A stretch of DNA of 64,000 nucleotides from the NCBI RefSeq assembly GCF_045679555.1, contig NC_092122.1:13071043-13135042 (forward strand), in the 5' to 3' direction. A program made the translations under genes and the position numbers. This DNA is from Salvelinus alpinus (lineage: Eukaryota > Chordata > Actinopteri > Salmoniformes > Salmonidae). The notes under the pieces were generated by a model. It did no database searches. It saw only the letters and a program-made list of their open reading frames with translations, and was not told the origin of the DNA. Shown here one piece after another: positions 53,209 to 63,721 of the stretch; position 1 is the stretch's first letter; every line of letters starts with the position of its first letter.

Positions 53209-54504
53209 TTAACTTCTTATGGGCAGGTGGGACGGTAGCAGCCAACATCCGGTGAAATTGCAGAGCGCGAAATTCAAAAATACCAAATTCAAATATTTAA
53301 CATTCTTGAAAATATATGTGTTATACATCGAAATAAAGCTTAACTTCTTAATCCAGCCGCTGTGTCAGATTTCAAAAAGGCTTTACGGCGAAAGCAAACG
53401 ATGCGATTATCTGAGGACAGCGCCCCACATACAAACACATGAAAATCATATTTCAACCAGGCAGGTGAGCCACAAAAGTCAGAAATAGCGATATAATTAA
53501 TGCCTTACCTTTGAAGATCTTCTTCTGTTGGCACTCCAAAATGTCCCAGAAACATCACAAATGGTCCTTTTGTTCGATAATGTCCTTCTTTATTTCCCAA
53601 AAATGTCAATTTATTTGGCGCTTTTGATTCAGAAATACACCGGTTTATACTCACCCAACATGGCTACAAAGTATCTAATAAGTTACCTGCAAACTTGGTC
53701 CAAACATTTCAAACAACGTTCCTAATCCAACCTCAGGTACCCTAAAACGTAAATAATCGATCAAATTTAAGACAGAATAAATTGTTTCTAATACCAGATA
53801 AAAACCATGTGAAGTGCGCTCCAGTTCACGCACACCAAAACAGAAGAGTCCACCTGGAGTGACACTTACAATGAATAGGACTACTTCTTCATTTCTCAAA
53901 TAAAAACATTGAACACTTTCTAAAGAATAGTAGAAAGAGGAGGAAGGGAAGCGCTACTAAGGAACACAATAATAAATTTGGTAGACAGAAGGTGCTCTTC
54001 GGTAAATTGGTCATCAAAAAGAAAGGAGGACCAAGGCACTCTTAATATAAGGCACTCTTAATATAATTAATTAAAATGCCTTTATTAGTATGGCATGTTC
54101 AATAGAAACAACGTTTTTTTTTTTTTTTTAAATCAGACACGTTTCGGCTGCATGGCTTTCGTCAGGGAGGCTGTTAAAGACTGTTGATATCTAGTGGAAG
54201 CCATAGGAACTGCAACCAGGTTCCTAATAATAAGGGTATCCCATAGAAATCTATTGGAAAATCCTATGACCTCAATTTCTTTTTTCCCTGGATGGTTTGT
54301 CCTCGTGGGGTTTCGCCTGCCATATCAGTTCTGTTATACTCACATACATTATTTTAATAGTTATAGAAACTTTGGAGTGTTTTCTATCCAAATCTACCAA
54401 TTATATGCATATCCTAGCTTCTGGACTAGAGTAACAGGCAGTTTACTTTGGGCACACTTTTCATCCGGAGGTGAAAATACTGCCCCCTACCCAAGAGAGG
54501 TTAA
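53209..54504. mobile_element. TTAA-flanked DNA-transposon-like repeat, copy 1
   Basis: Bounded by TTAA at 53,209-53,212 and 54,501-54,504. The termini are inverted: cttcttatgggcagg at the left; cctctcttgggtaggggg at the right, read in reverse. It shares with 59,906-61,336 the words 'ccgctgtgtcagatttcaaa', 'gatcttc.tc' and 'aaagactgttga.atctagtg'. It has no transposase. A patch at about 53,985-54,170 (cacgtttcggctgcatggct) is absent from copy 2 and seems to be a later insertion. Confidence 0.65.
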
Positions 54505-55059
54505 TCAGTCCAAACAATAAAACATTTGAATTCCTACTTTCAATTTATTTTCCAATTAACTTCCCATTTCCTTTGTTACTTTCACTAGTCTACATATCTG
54601 TTTCCTTCAACTCAGAAAGCCCTCTCAATCACCGTAACCCAGTACATTTCTCTTCCACTCTAACACTTGTTTCCCTCTACAACCTCTATTATACTTCAAC
54701 CCTGTCTTTCCGTCTAACATAAATTTACCAGGTGAACAAAAAGTTTTCAGTTACAGACAAAACACTGTCCTCCCTCCACTAGTTAATAGTTTGTGTTTTA
54801 ATCCACCCCATAATTTACTCTATATACTATAACCAATATCTGTTGTGTACTCACTATTTGCTTCACGCTCATTTAATTGGTTAATAATCTTATCCTTTAC
54901 AGTCTAAGAATTAACAATGCACACTCCTCATTCACAGAGAAGGCTATTCCTCCAGTCAAAAAGGTTAGTCATTCACATTTATTCTCTCATACATGCATGT
55001 TCAACACCCCACTACACAGTATTCAACTCCTAATTCTCTATCTTCACTACTCGTAGCTC

Positions 55060-55348
55060 TCAGGTTACAAAAACTCAGCAATAAAAGAAACGTCCTCTCA
55101 CTGTCAACTGAGTTTATTTTCAGCAAACTTAACATGTGTAAATATTTGTATGAACATAACAAGATTCAACAACTGAGACATAAACGGAACAAGTTCCACA
55201 GACATGTGACTAACAGAAATTGAATAATGTTTCCCTGAACAAAGGGGGGTTCAAAATCACAATTAACAGTCAGTATCTGGTGTGGCCACCAGCTGCATTA
55301 AGTACTGCAGTGCATCTCCTCCTCATGGACTGCACCAGATTTGCCACC
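55060..55348 (-). mobile_element. Tc1-type fragment
   Basis: Contains the arm 'gaaacgtcctctcactgtca' and continues to 'tggtgtggccaccagctgca', matching one end of a salmonid Tc1-like element. The transposase core is absent. Confidence 0.7.
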
Positions 55349-55590
55349 TCACAGTAGAAGCATCAAACAACTTTTTAAAGACTGTTGACATCTAGTGGAA
55401 GCCTTAGGAAGTGCAAAATTACCCCATAGACACTGTGTATTCAATAGGCAAAGAGTTGAAAACCTACAAACCTCAGATTTTCCACTTCCTGGTTGGATTT
55501 TTCTCAGGTTTTTGCATGCCATATGAGTTTTGTTATACTCACAGACATCATTCAAACAGTTTTAGAAACTTCATTTTTTCCACTGTTTCC
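55349..55590. repeat. Right-end fragment of the TTAA-flanked repeat
   Basis: Matches 60,995-61,215: 'cacagtag.agcatca.acaa', 'aaagactgttgacatctagt', 'catatgagtt.tgttatactc'. It is only part of the element. Confidence 0.75.
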
Positions 55591-55847
55591 TCAAAATGAC
55601 CAAGTGCTCCAGTTAGTATTGGAGTCAGGTGAGTTAGCTGGGGCTGGGGCAAAACTGTGACACCAATCAGGCCCTCAAGGAACTGCCCACCCCTGAGTTA
55701 GAGGCATTTTAGTACCCTTCCATCTTGGTTTTCACGTTCGCTAGTAAAATCCTTTTACTAGTTTACTTTCTCCTCCCGTTTTCACTCTTTATTTACAGTT
55801 TTGTCCTTTAGGTTCTTCTACTTGACAGAGTTTGATTAAGCTGCCTC

Positions 55848-56240
55848 ATGTTGAACCAAGAGTTAGAACTAAAGGCAAAGTTGGAGCAACAGAAATTAGA
55901 GTTGGAGAACAGGGAAAGACAAGATGAACATGCTGCCAAAGAACGAGAATATGCAGCCAGACTACAACAAGAAGAACGTACGCATGCCATTCAGTTAAAA
56001 AAGATGGAGCTGGGAGTGCGACAAAGAGCGATAGATCTGGAAGCACTCCGAATCCAGTCAGGCCAACAGAGTTTGATCTTGGTCAGAACAGCCAGCTTGT
56101 ACCGCATTTCAATGAAAACGTCAATTAATATTTTATTCTGTTTTGAGCGGATTGCCACATCCCTAAAATGGCCGCAAGATTTTTGGTCACTGCTTCTCCA
56201 AGGATTTAAAGACTCTCATACTTCTCGAGAGGAATTGCCT
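55848..56240 (+). pseudogene. Gag-like relic with coiled coil (Ty3/gypsy type)
   Basis: The open frame begins with a strongly charged heptad-rich coiled coil (LELKAKLEQQKLELENRERQ, then EREYAARLQQEERTHAIQL). It changes quality after SGQQSL and then shows FERIATSLKWPQDFWSLLLQ, which resembles the capsid/SCAN-like region of fish gypsy Gag proteins. The middle is scrambled by frameshifts. It lies 3 kb from the gypsy pol relic, which is on the other strand, so they are not one element. The assignment is from recalled family features. Confidence 0.55.
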
Positions 56241-56430
56241 CCACTTCAGTGCCCACCTGGTCTGCACAAGTATGCATGTTTGATTATCTCATTATAGCCT
56301 AGTTTTTCATTGTTGATATATTTTTCAAGACAAAAGACTATGAACATTCATGGGCCAGAGGCAAATATATGTGACTGTGCTCACCTTTAATGGGAATATT
56401 TAAGATGACTAAAGTTCATATGTGACTTGT

Positions 56431-57465
56431 TTCAGGAAACTAGGCGTATGTCACAGGTCACAACTTCACAGGAGAGGCATTTGAATGTAAAATAAATGTA
56501 AAATAATGTTTTTTTTATCAAAATGCATTTCTTGGCAGTAATGCCTTCTGGAACATGTGAACTTTTATGTGCCTTAATAACAAACGTGTATTACATCTGT
56601 AAATACGAATACAATTATTAAATAACGAGCCTAGTTGGTTCAGCTACGGGAAAAAAGTAGGAACCTTCTCGCTGGCCATGATTGGCTGAGATAATGGTTA
56701 TGTCAAGAGATGAGTTCGGATTGTAGCACGCTCCTTCTGTCTATAATGAGCTGCTCAGTATTTGTAGGTATTCCTTTCTAACGTGCGTTTTTTTTAAAGA
56801 TAGCTCTCCACTTTCTGGAGGACCGGGTTTTGAAATCAGTGGAATGCCCGGTGGAAGCAGAGTATGATAGCTAAGGAGATGGAGAAACCTCAGGCATTTG
56901 ATTGCAAATGCAGGGGGAGTCGAAAAGAGAACACAGAAGGCTGTTGTATAAATCACCTGTCAACAGCTGTCTCCGGATTACATCTTAAAACTAAGGGTGG
57001 ACATGGCATCCGTGACAGAAAGGGAGAAGTGTTCTATGTAAGAGAGTCTAGCTAACTACATTTTCAGATATTATACGTTTCAAATTTTGCCATGAAGTCA
57101 TTTTCATTGCAAATTAAAGCGTACTGTGAACTAGCTAGCTAATGTTAGCTGGTTGGCTCGCTAGCTAACATTACTTGTATGATTAGTGTAGTAATATTAT
57201 TCGTATCTCCTAGCCATTTGCATTGCTAGTTATAGCCTAATGTTAGCTAGCGAGCTAACATTGAACCTAGTTGGTTAACATTTAAATACCTGTAGATTCA
57301 TGCAGGGTAGTAACATGAGTTGGGATCATCGTTCATTGCTTAGCTAGCTAGCTAGCTACATGTCTAAACAAAATAATCCACTATGCAAGTAACCATTTCA
57401 CTGTACCGTTTACACCTTCTGTATCCTGTGCATGTGACAAATGAACGTTGATTTTATTTGGTATA
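56431..57465 (+). repeat. Dispersed repeat with variable core, copy 1
   Basis: The left flank (from ttcaggaaactaggcgtatg to about 56,800) and right flank (from acattttcagatatt, about 57,058, through runs of gctagctaac) match 62,768-63,710. The core in between does not. The right end continues into a LINE-like tail (catgtgacaaatgaacgttg). The function is unknown. Confidence 0.6.
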
Positions 57466-57973
57466 GTGTGTGTGTTTATCAGATATGGTAATGCAAAGAA
57501 CAACATGACCTGCACCAAAGTCAAATTAGGATATAACATTAGGCCGAGACAGTGCCTAAATTCTAAAATTCACTAGCATAGGTATTCCCAAACTGGGATA
57601 CACACAATGCCGTCATGGGTACGCCAAATAAAAATGTGATTCACATTTTTGTTTTTAAATGTATTTTTATTTCCCCCCCAAAATTTAAAAAATCTTTACA
57701 TTTTCATTGTTTATTTATATTTTCAAATGCAGCAATACATTTGGGTGAGGTTTTTGTCTCGCCTGAGTTGCCTCGTTTCACTGCAAAAAATAAAATGTGC
57801 CATCTAGTGTTCAGTGAAATAACAACACAATGTCAAATACAGGTAGCCTAGTCAAATAATTAACATCCAATCACATTAACCGTTACTCTCTCACGAGAAT
57901 TCCACTAACAGTCCGTATGTAGCCAAACGTAGCTGCTGCTCATGTTGGTATCTGTACTGATGGCACAAAAGCC

Positions 57974-59290
57974 ATGACAGGGAGACATAGTGGAGGGGTA
58001 ATGCGCGTGCAAGCAGTTGCTCCCGAAGCCACTTGGGTAAACTGCAGCATCCACCAAGATGCTCTTGCTGCCAAGGGAATGGCTGACAGCTTGAAAGACG
58101 TTTTGGACACGAGAGTGAAAATGGTTAACTTTGTTAAAGCAAGGCTCCTGAACTCTCATGTATTTTCTGCACTATACAATGATATGGGCAGCGACCATGT
58201 AACACTTTTACAACATACAGAAAGAAGTGCACTGGTTATCAAGGGGCAAAGTATTGACACGTTTTTTTAAATTGAGAGACGAGCTTAAAGTTTTCTTTAC
58301 TGAGCATAATTTTCACTTGTCTGACCGCCTGCATGATGACGAGTTTCCGACTGGCCTATCTGGGTGATGTTTTTTCTCACCTGAATCTGAATCTAGGATT
58401 ACAGGGACTGACCTTAGAGAGCCTTTTTATTTCTCTCTTTGGTTAGATCAGGGTGTAATTTGGGTGGGCATTCCAGTTTTCTATTTCTTTGTTGGCCGAG
58501 TATGGTTCCCAATCAGAGGCAGCTGTCTATCGTTGTCTCTGATTGGGAATCATACTTAGGCAGCCTGTTTTCCACCCTAGTTTGTGGGATCTTGTCTTTG
58601 TATAGTTGCTATTTAGCGCTACAGAGCTTTACGTTCGTTTGTATTTTGTTGTTTTTTGTTGTTGTCATTTTAAATAAAAGTAAAATGTACGCCTGCACCT
58701 TGGTCTCCTTCTAACGACGGACGTAACATATATTCAATGTGCGGGACAAAATTGAGGCTATGATTAAGAAGTTGTAGCTCTTCTCTGTCTGCTTTAACAA
58801 GGACAACACACAGGTCTTTCAATAATTGTATAATTTTGTGTGTGCAAATGTACACAAGATTACGGACAATCTCAAATGTGATTTAGCGAAGCAATGTGAG
58901 TGAGTTGGGTGCATAATTACGCAGGTACTTTCCCGAAACGGATGACACAAACAACTGGATTCGTTATCCCTTTCATGCCCTGCCTCCAGTCCACTTTACC
59001 GATATCTGAACAAGAGAGCCTCATCGAAATTGCAACAAGCGGTTCTGTGAAAATTTAATCAGAAGCCACTGCCAGATTTCTGGATTGGGCTGCGCTCAGA
59101 GTATCCTGCCTTAGCAAATCGCGCTCTTAAGAAACTGATGCCCTTTGCAACCAGATACCTTATGTGAGAGTGGGTTCTCGGCCCTCACTATCATGAAAAA
59201 CTAAATACGGGCACAGACTGTGCATGGAAAATGATTTAAGACAGACTCTCTCCAATACAACCCAACATTTCAGAGTTATGTGCATCCTTT
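57974..59290 (+). pseudogene. hAT (ZBED5/SCAND3-like) transposase relic
   Basis: The first open part is 57,974-58,270. It resumes in another frame past 58,262 (FFKLRDELKVFFTEHNFHLS, LAYLGDVFSHLNL), is interrupted by an LTR, and continues after 58,730 (DKIEAMIKKL). The end is near 59,290. It is related to domesticated ZBED genes by family but degraded here. Confidence 0.7.
58399..58728 (+). mobile_element. LTR-type insertion in the hAT element
   Basis: Same family as the LTRs at 43,095, 45,116 and 45,926: tgaccttagagagcctttt near the start, hairpin arms at 58,504-58,518 and 58,537-58,551, aataaaag poly(A) word, and the end ggacgtaaca. The TG start is mutated and the target duplication is not clear. 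Confidence 0.75.
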
Positions 59291-59905
59291 CAAGCACACC
59301 CTTCTCATTAACCTGTGGTGAGTTATTCACAATTGTTGATGAACAAATAAGGTTTTATATGTAAGATGGTTAAATAAAGCACAAAATTATTGATTGTTAT
59401 TATATTATTATTTGTGCCCTGGTCCTATAAGAGCTCTTTTTCACTTCCTACAAGCAGGGATGTGACAAACTCACACTCATTCTTATGTTTAATAAATGTA
59501 TCGGGTAGTGTGTTTGGCAGGCTTACAATGATGACAAACAACAATATTTGAGAGTGCGCTGGCTATGGGGCCAGAGGCAGTACGCAGTTGGAGGTTGAAT
59601 GTTTGAAGGGGAACGGGACTATAAAAAGTTTGGGAACCACTGCTCTAGTAGAATGTCCGGCGTTTGCTTTGTCACACTCACAACCATAAGCTATTTTCTG
59701 TAATTAGCTCGCCATTAACTTAAATAATGATCTTGTTGTGAGTTTCCTGTAATAATGAATGACAACTGTATACAGACATGTTGATAGACGTAGTATAAAC
59801 CAGCCTTTAGTCTTGAAATCTCTGGTTGTTTAGTACACGACTGTATTCACTGTTTAGCGCATGGCCTCACATGTGAATCCTTAAAGAGATGGGTGGGGCT
59901 GACGC

Positions 59906-61336
59906 TTAAAACTTTTTAGGGCTGCAATCCCGTTAACGGGATGATATGACAACAGCCAGTGAAAGTACAGAGCGCCAAATTCAAACAACAGAAATCTCAT
60001 AATTAATATTCCTCAAACATACATGTATCTTATACCATTTTATAGGTAATCTTGTTGTTAATCCTACCAAAGTGTCCGATTTCAAATAGGCTTTTCAGCG
60101 AAAGCACCACAAACGATTATGTTAGGTCACCACCAACTCACAGAAAAAATCTGCCATTTTTCCAGCCAAAGAGAGGAGTCATAAAAAGCACAAATATAGA
60201 TAAAATTAATCCCTAACCTTTGATGATCTTCATCAGATGACACTCATAGGACTTCATGTTACACAATACATATATGTCTTGTTCGATTAAGTTCATATTT
60301 ATATCCAAAAACCTCAGTTTACATTGGCGCCATGTTCAGAAATGCCTCCAAAATATCCGGAGAAATTGCAGAGAGCCACGTCAAATAACAGAAATACTCA
60401 TCATAAACTTTGATAAAAGATAAATGTTTTACATAGAATTAAAGATACACTTGTTCTTAATGCAACCGCTGTGTCAGATTTCAAAAAGCTTTACGGCAAA
60501 ACACAATATTCAATAATCCGAAAACAGCATTCAGCCACAAAAGCAAGCCATACAGTTACCTGCCAAATTGTGCAGTCAAGAAAACTCATAAAAAGCATTA
60601 TAAATCTTAATTTACCTTTGCTGATCTTCGTCAGAATGCACTCCCAGGACTCCCATTTCCAAAAGAAATGTTCGTTTTGTTCGGTAATGTCCATCATTTA
60701 TGTCCAAATAGCTATTTTTGTAGCGTGTTTGGTAAACAAATCCAACATCAGGAAGCGCGTTCACTAAAAGCTGACGAAATTTCCAAAAGTTCCCTAACAG
60801 TCAGTAGAAACATGTCAAACGATGTATTGAATCAATCTTTAGAATGTTTTTAACATAACTCTTGAATAACGTTCCAACTGGAGAATTACATTGACTTCAG
60901 ATGAGCGATGGAACAGAGCTCCCTCTCATGTGAAAGAATGGTCAGGTCATGGCAGACCTGACTAATTACCCTCTCATTCGGCCCCCCTTCACAGTAGAGG
61001 CATCAGACAAGGTTCTAAAGACTGTTGACATCTAGTGGAAGCCGTAGGAAGTGCAAACTCATCCATATCTCACTGTGATTTCAATAGGATCTTGGTTGAA
61101 AATCGACCATCCTCAGAATTTCCACTTCCTGTTTGGATTTTTTCTCAGGTTTTTGCCTGCCATATGAGTTCTGTTATACTCACAGACATAATTCAAACCG
61201 TTTTAGAAACTTCAGAGTGTTTTCTATCAAATACTAATAATAATATGCATATATTATCAGGCCGTTTACTCTGGGCACCTCTGTGCACCTTTCATCCAAG
61301 CTACTCAATACTGCCCCTGCAGCCATAAGACGTTGA
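59906..61336. mobile_element. TTAA-flanked DNA-transposon-like repeat, copy 2
   Basis: TTAA lies at 59,906-59,909 and a mutated TTGA at 61,333-61,336. The inverted ends are actttttagggctgc (left) and cagccataagacg (right). The body carries two diverged internal repeats: gagaaattgcagag..cgtcaa recurs near 60,360 after gaaagtacagagcgccaaatt near 59,960, and each is followed by tgtc.gatttcaaa. So it may itself be a partial tandem. It is non-coding. Confidence 0.65.
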
Positions 61337-62088
61337 ATGGGTGTAGACAGAAGAGCTCGCCAGTAGGTGTAAAAAAACATTCCACAACCATTTTCTCAAA
61401 ACTGGGGCTACAAGTTTATCAACTTTCAAAGCAGAATTACTTTTCCATTGATTCTCAACTGGTGTGTATGATATACCATTTTCTAGCTCTAAGTCTACTT
61501 TTATCCAATGTAAGAAACACAATTTCACATTTTGCTACATAAGACCGAATTGAACCGGTCGGTCACATATTTAATTTAGAGTTTGTGTAATACACGTGAT
61601 TTCCAGTGTTCTGTTTGTAACACTTGGGTTGATGGTCACTAGACTAGAGGCTGTATGTTATGGATTAAACTCATAACTGCTGATATGGTTGACAGCAGAC
61701 TGGAGGTACAAAGACAGAGGATACACTGATTATTATTGTATTGTGTGAAACACTGTGATTCTGTAGCAGCTGACAAAGTCACTGCCTTTTGACTTCCTAC
61801 AAGCCTCTTGGGCTGGTATTTACAGATGTTGTATCATGATTAGGATACAAGGGTGTTTCCAGAGAAGGCCAGTTAGACATGTTCTCTGCTTCTGTGCTGG
61901 AGGTCTCTCTCTGTTTAGTAAAACAAATAGATTTTTAATTGACTATCTGCGACTGCTCTTCTCTTTTCTTCACTTGAAACCTTCTATTACATCGCCCCTC
62001 CCTCCTTTCAGGTGAGCCTGGATCTCAGTGAGAGAGGAAGGAAATCCTGTCTGTATCCCCAGGCTGAGCACTCACACGCAGAGGGACG

Positions 62089-62281
62089 ATGAGGCTAGGC
62101 TGGGTTCGAGGGCTGGCTTCTTTGCTGGCCATGGCCGCTGGAATACTCTACATCACATCCATTAAGCGGGAGGTTCATTCTCATGGGGAAAGACTGCAGA
62201 GGGCCCATCAGGATGACTCGGTCAGGGGCCAGGACATGCTCAAGAGGCTGGAGAAGATGGAGGATCACATCGAGAAGCTGG
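62089..62281 (+). CDS. galnt8 paralogue, first coding exon (gene continues off the right edge)
   Basis: The open 64 codons from ATG 62,089 encode a short cytosolic tip, a signal-anchor segment (VRGLASLLAMAAGILYI, residues about 6-22) and a charged stem (SIKREVHSHGERLQRAHQDD...LKRLEKMEDHIEKL). The exon ends in phase 1 at a donor g|gtgggt. This is the type II Golgi-membrane layout of GALNT enzymes. Exon, 5' UTR (ctgtatccccaggctgagca) and parts of intron 1 are clearly homologous to 42,660-44,050, so the two genes are tandem duplicates. This copy has no frame damage in the part visible. Exon 2 was not found before the window ends, where a dispersed repeat and a LINE tail occupy the intron. Confidence 0.75.
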
Positions 62282-62767
62282 GTGGGTATCAATCTCCTAA
62301 ATCTAAAAGTGCTGTGAAAAAGTATTGGCCCCCTTTCAGATATTCTCTATTTTGCATATTTTTGATACTGAATATGATCAGATCTTCAACCAAAACCTAA
62401 TATTAGATAAAGGGAACCTGAGTTTACACATAATACAAAAAACTGACACTTGTTTTAATTAAGTTAAGTAACTTAAAGTTCTAAAACCAAGAAATCAATT
62501 TATAATATAGCTCTTCCATCTCCTGTAATTTGAAAAAACAAATTTGAATTGAATAACATAAATAAAATGCTCAACTATTACTCTTCACTCTTAGTCTCTA
62601 TCCAACAATGACACCAAGCTTCTCAACACACATACTACAGGCTGCCACTGTTAAACACTTTATTTAATTGAGAACCAATTTGAGTCTAGCATGAGCCTAC
62701 ATCTAGAGTTGATCCCCCCAAAAGTTATTTCACACTTCACAGGGATGATTGTGAAAGGGAATTTGTG

Positions 62768-63710
62768 ACTTGTTCAGGAAACTAGGCGTATGTCACATGT
62801 CACTAGTTCATAGGAGAGGCATTTGAAAGTAAAGATTAATTTTTTATAAAAAATTGTTTTTTGGCAGAAATGCCTTCTGGAACATGAACTTTCATGTGCG
62901 TTAATAACAGACTTGTATTCCATCCGTAAGACATTTAAATTATGAGACTAGTTGGTTTAACCACGGAAAAAGACAGAAACTTTCCTGCTAACCATTATTG
63001 GCTGAGATAATGACATTCCGGGAGGTGAATTTGGATTGGTCTGCCATGTAGCATGCTTCTGTCTATAACATAAACTGCTCAGTATGTGTTGATAGTCCTT
63101 TCTACCGCTCTGTTTTTGAAAGATGCAACGTTAGCCATAGAGAACTACAAAAGTTTTGCTGCTTTTCTCAACAACACTGATGCCCTGAATTTAGCAGGCG
63201 CTATCGACAGATCAGTTGGAAAAAGTGATGGGCTACTTTCTGCACACGCCACAGTCAATACGAAACAAAATGACTTGACACAAAGCTGGCCAAATAAATG
63301 TAGCTACAATCAAAATGGAATTAAATGGTTCCAGTCTGCCGTGAAGCGTTCATCCATGTATACGAGTAAAAGTCATGCTACATTTTCAGATATTCTAAGT
63401 TTCTAATTTTGTCAAAGTTGTTTTCATTGCAAGTTAAAGCATACAGTTAGCTAGCTAGCGAACGTTAGCTTGCTGGATCGCTAGCTAACGTTACGTGTGT
63501 GATCTGTGTTGAAATATTATTCAAATCAGAAATCCATTTGCATTGCTAGTTATAGCCTAATGTTAGCTAGCTAACATTGAACCTAGTTGTTAGCTTTAGC
63601 TACCTGCAGGTTCATACTACAGGTACGACAATATTTGTATTGGTAGTAACATGAGTTGGGATTATCCGGTTCATGATTTAGCTAGTTAGCTAGTTAGCTA
63701 CATTTTTTTC
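62768..63710 (+). repeat. Dispersed repeat with variable core, copy 2
   Basis: Flanks match 56,431-57,350, including 'ttcaggaaactaggcgtatg', 'atgccttctggaacatg', 'attggctgagataatg' and gctagctaacgtta runs. The core, about 63,125-63,380, is unrelated to copy 1 and lies in an open frame (63,086-63,406) of unknown type. The repeat sits in intron 1 of the galnt8 paralogue. Confidence 0.6.
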
Positions 63711-63721
63711 AAATTTAAAAA

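Larger units (their letters stand above)
57575..59642 (+). mobile_element. ZBED-type hAT transposon, decayed
   Basis: The termini resemble Charlie-type hAT ends (ggtattcccaaactggg at the left; gtttgggaaccactg at the right). Inside, a broken transposase reads ICTDGTKAMTGRHSGG, NCSIHQDALAAKGMADSLKD and VKMVNFVKARLLNSHVFSAL. Further frames follow to the C-terminal dimerisation block (ESGFSALTIM, about 59,170). Many frameshifts and an LTR-type insertion (58,399-58,728) inactivate it. No clear 8-bp duplication was found. Confidence 0.75.

Noticed and set aside
57120-57360. Runs of gctagctaac as a possible CRISPR or satellite array
   Set aside because: Irregular short words without fixed spacing in a eukaryotic dispersed repeat; not an array.
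62288-62400. Extension of the galnt8 paralogue frame beyond the donor at 62,281
   Set aside because: The donor g|gtgggt and comparison with the 42.9-kb copy show that the exon ends there; the remaining codons are intron read-through.
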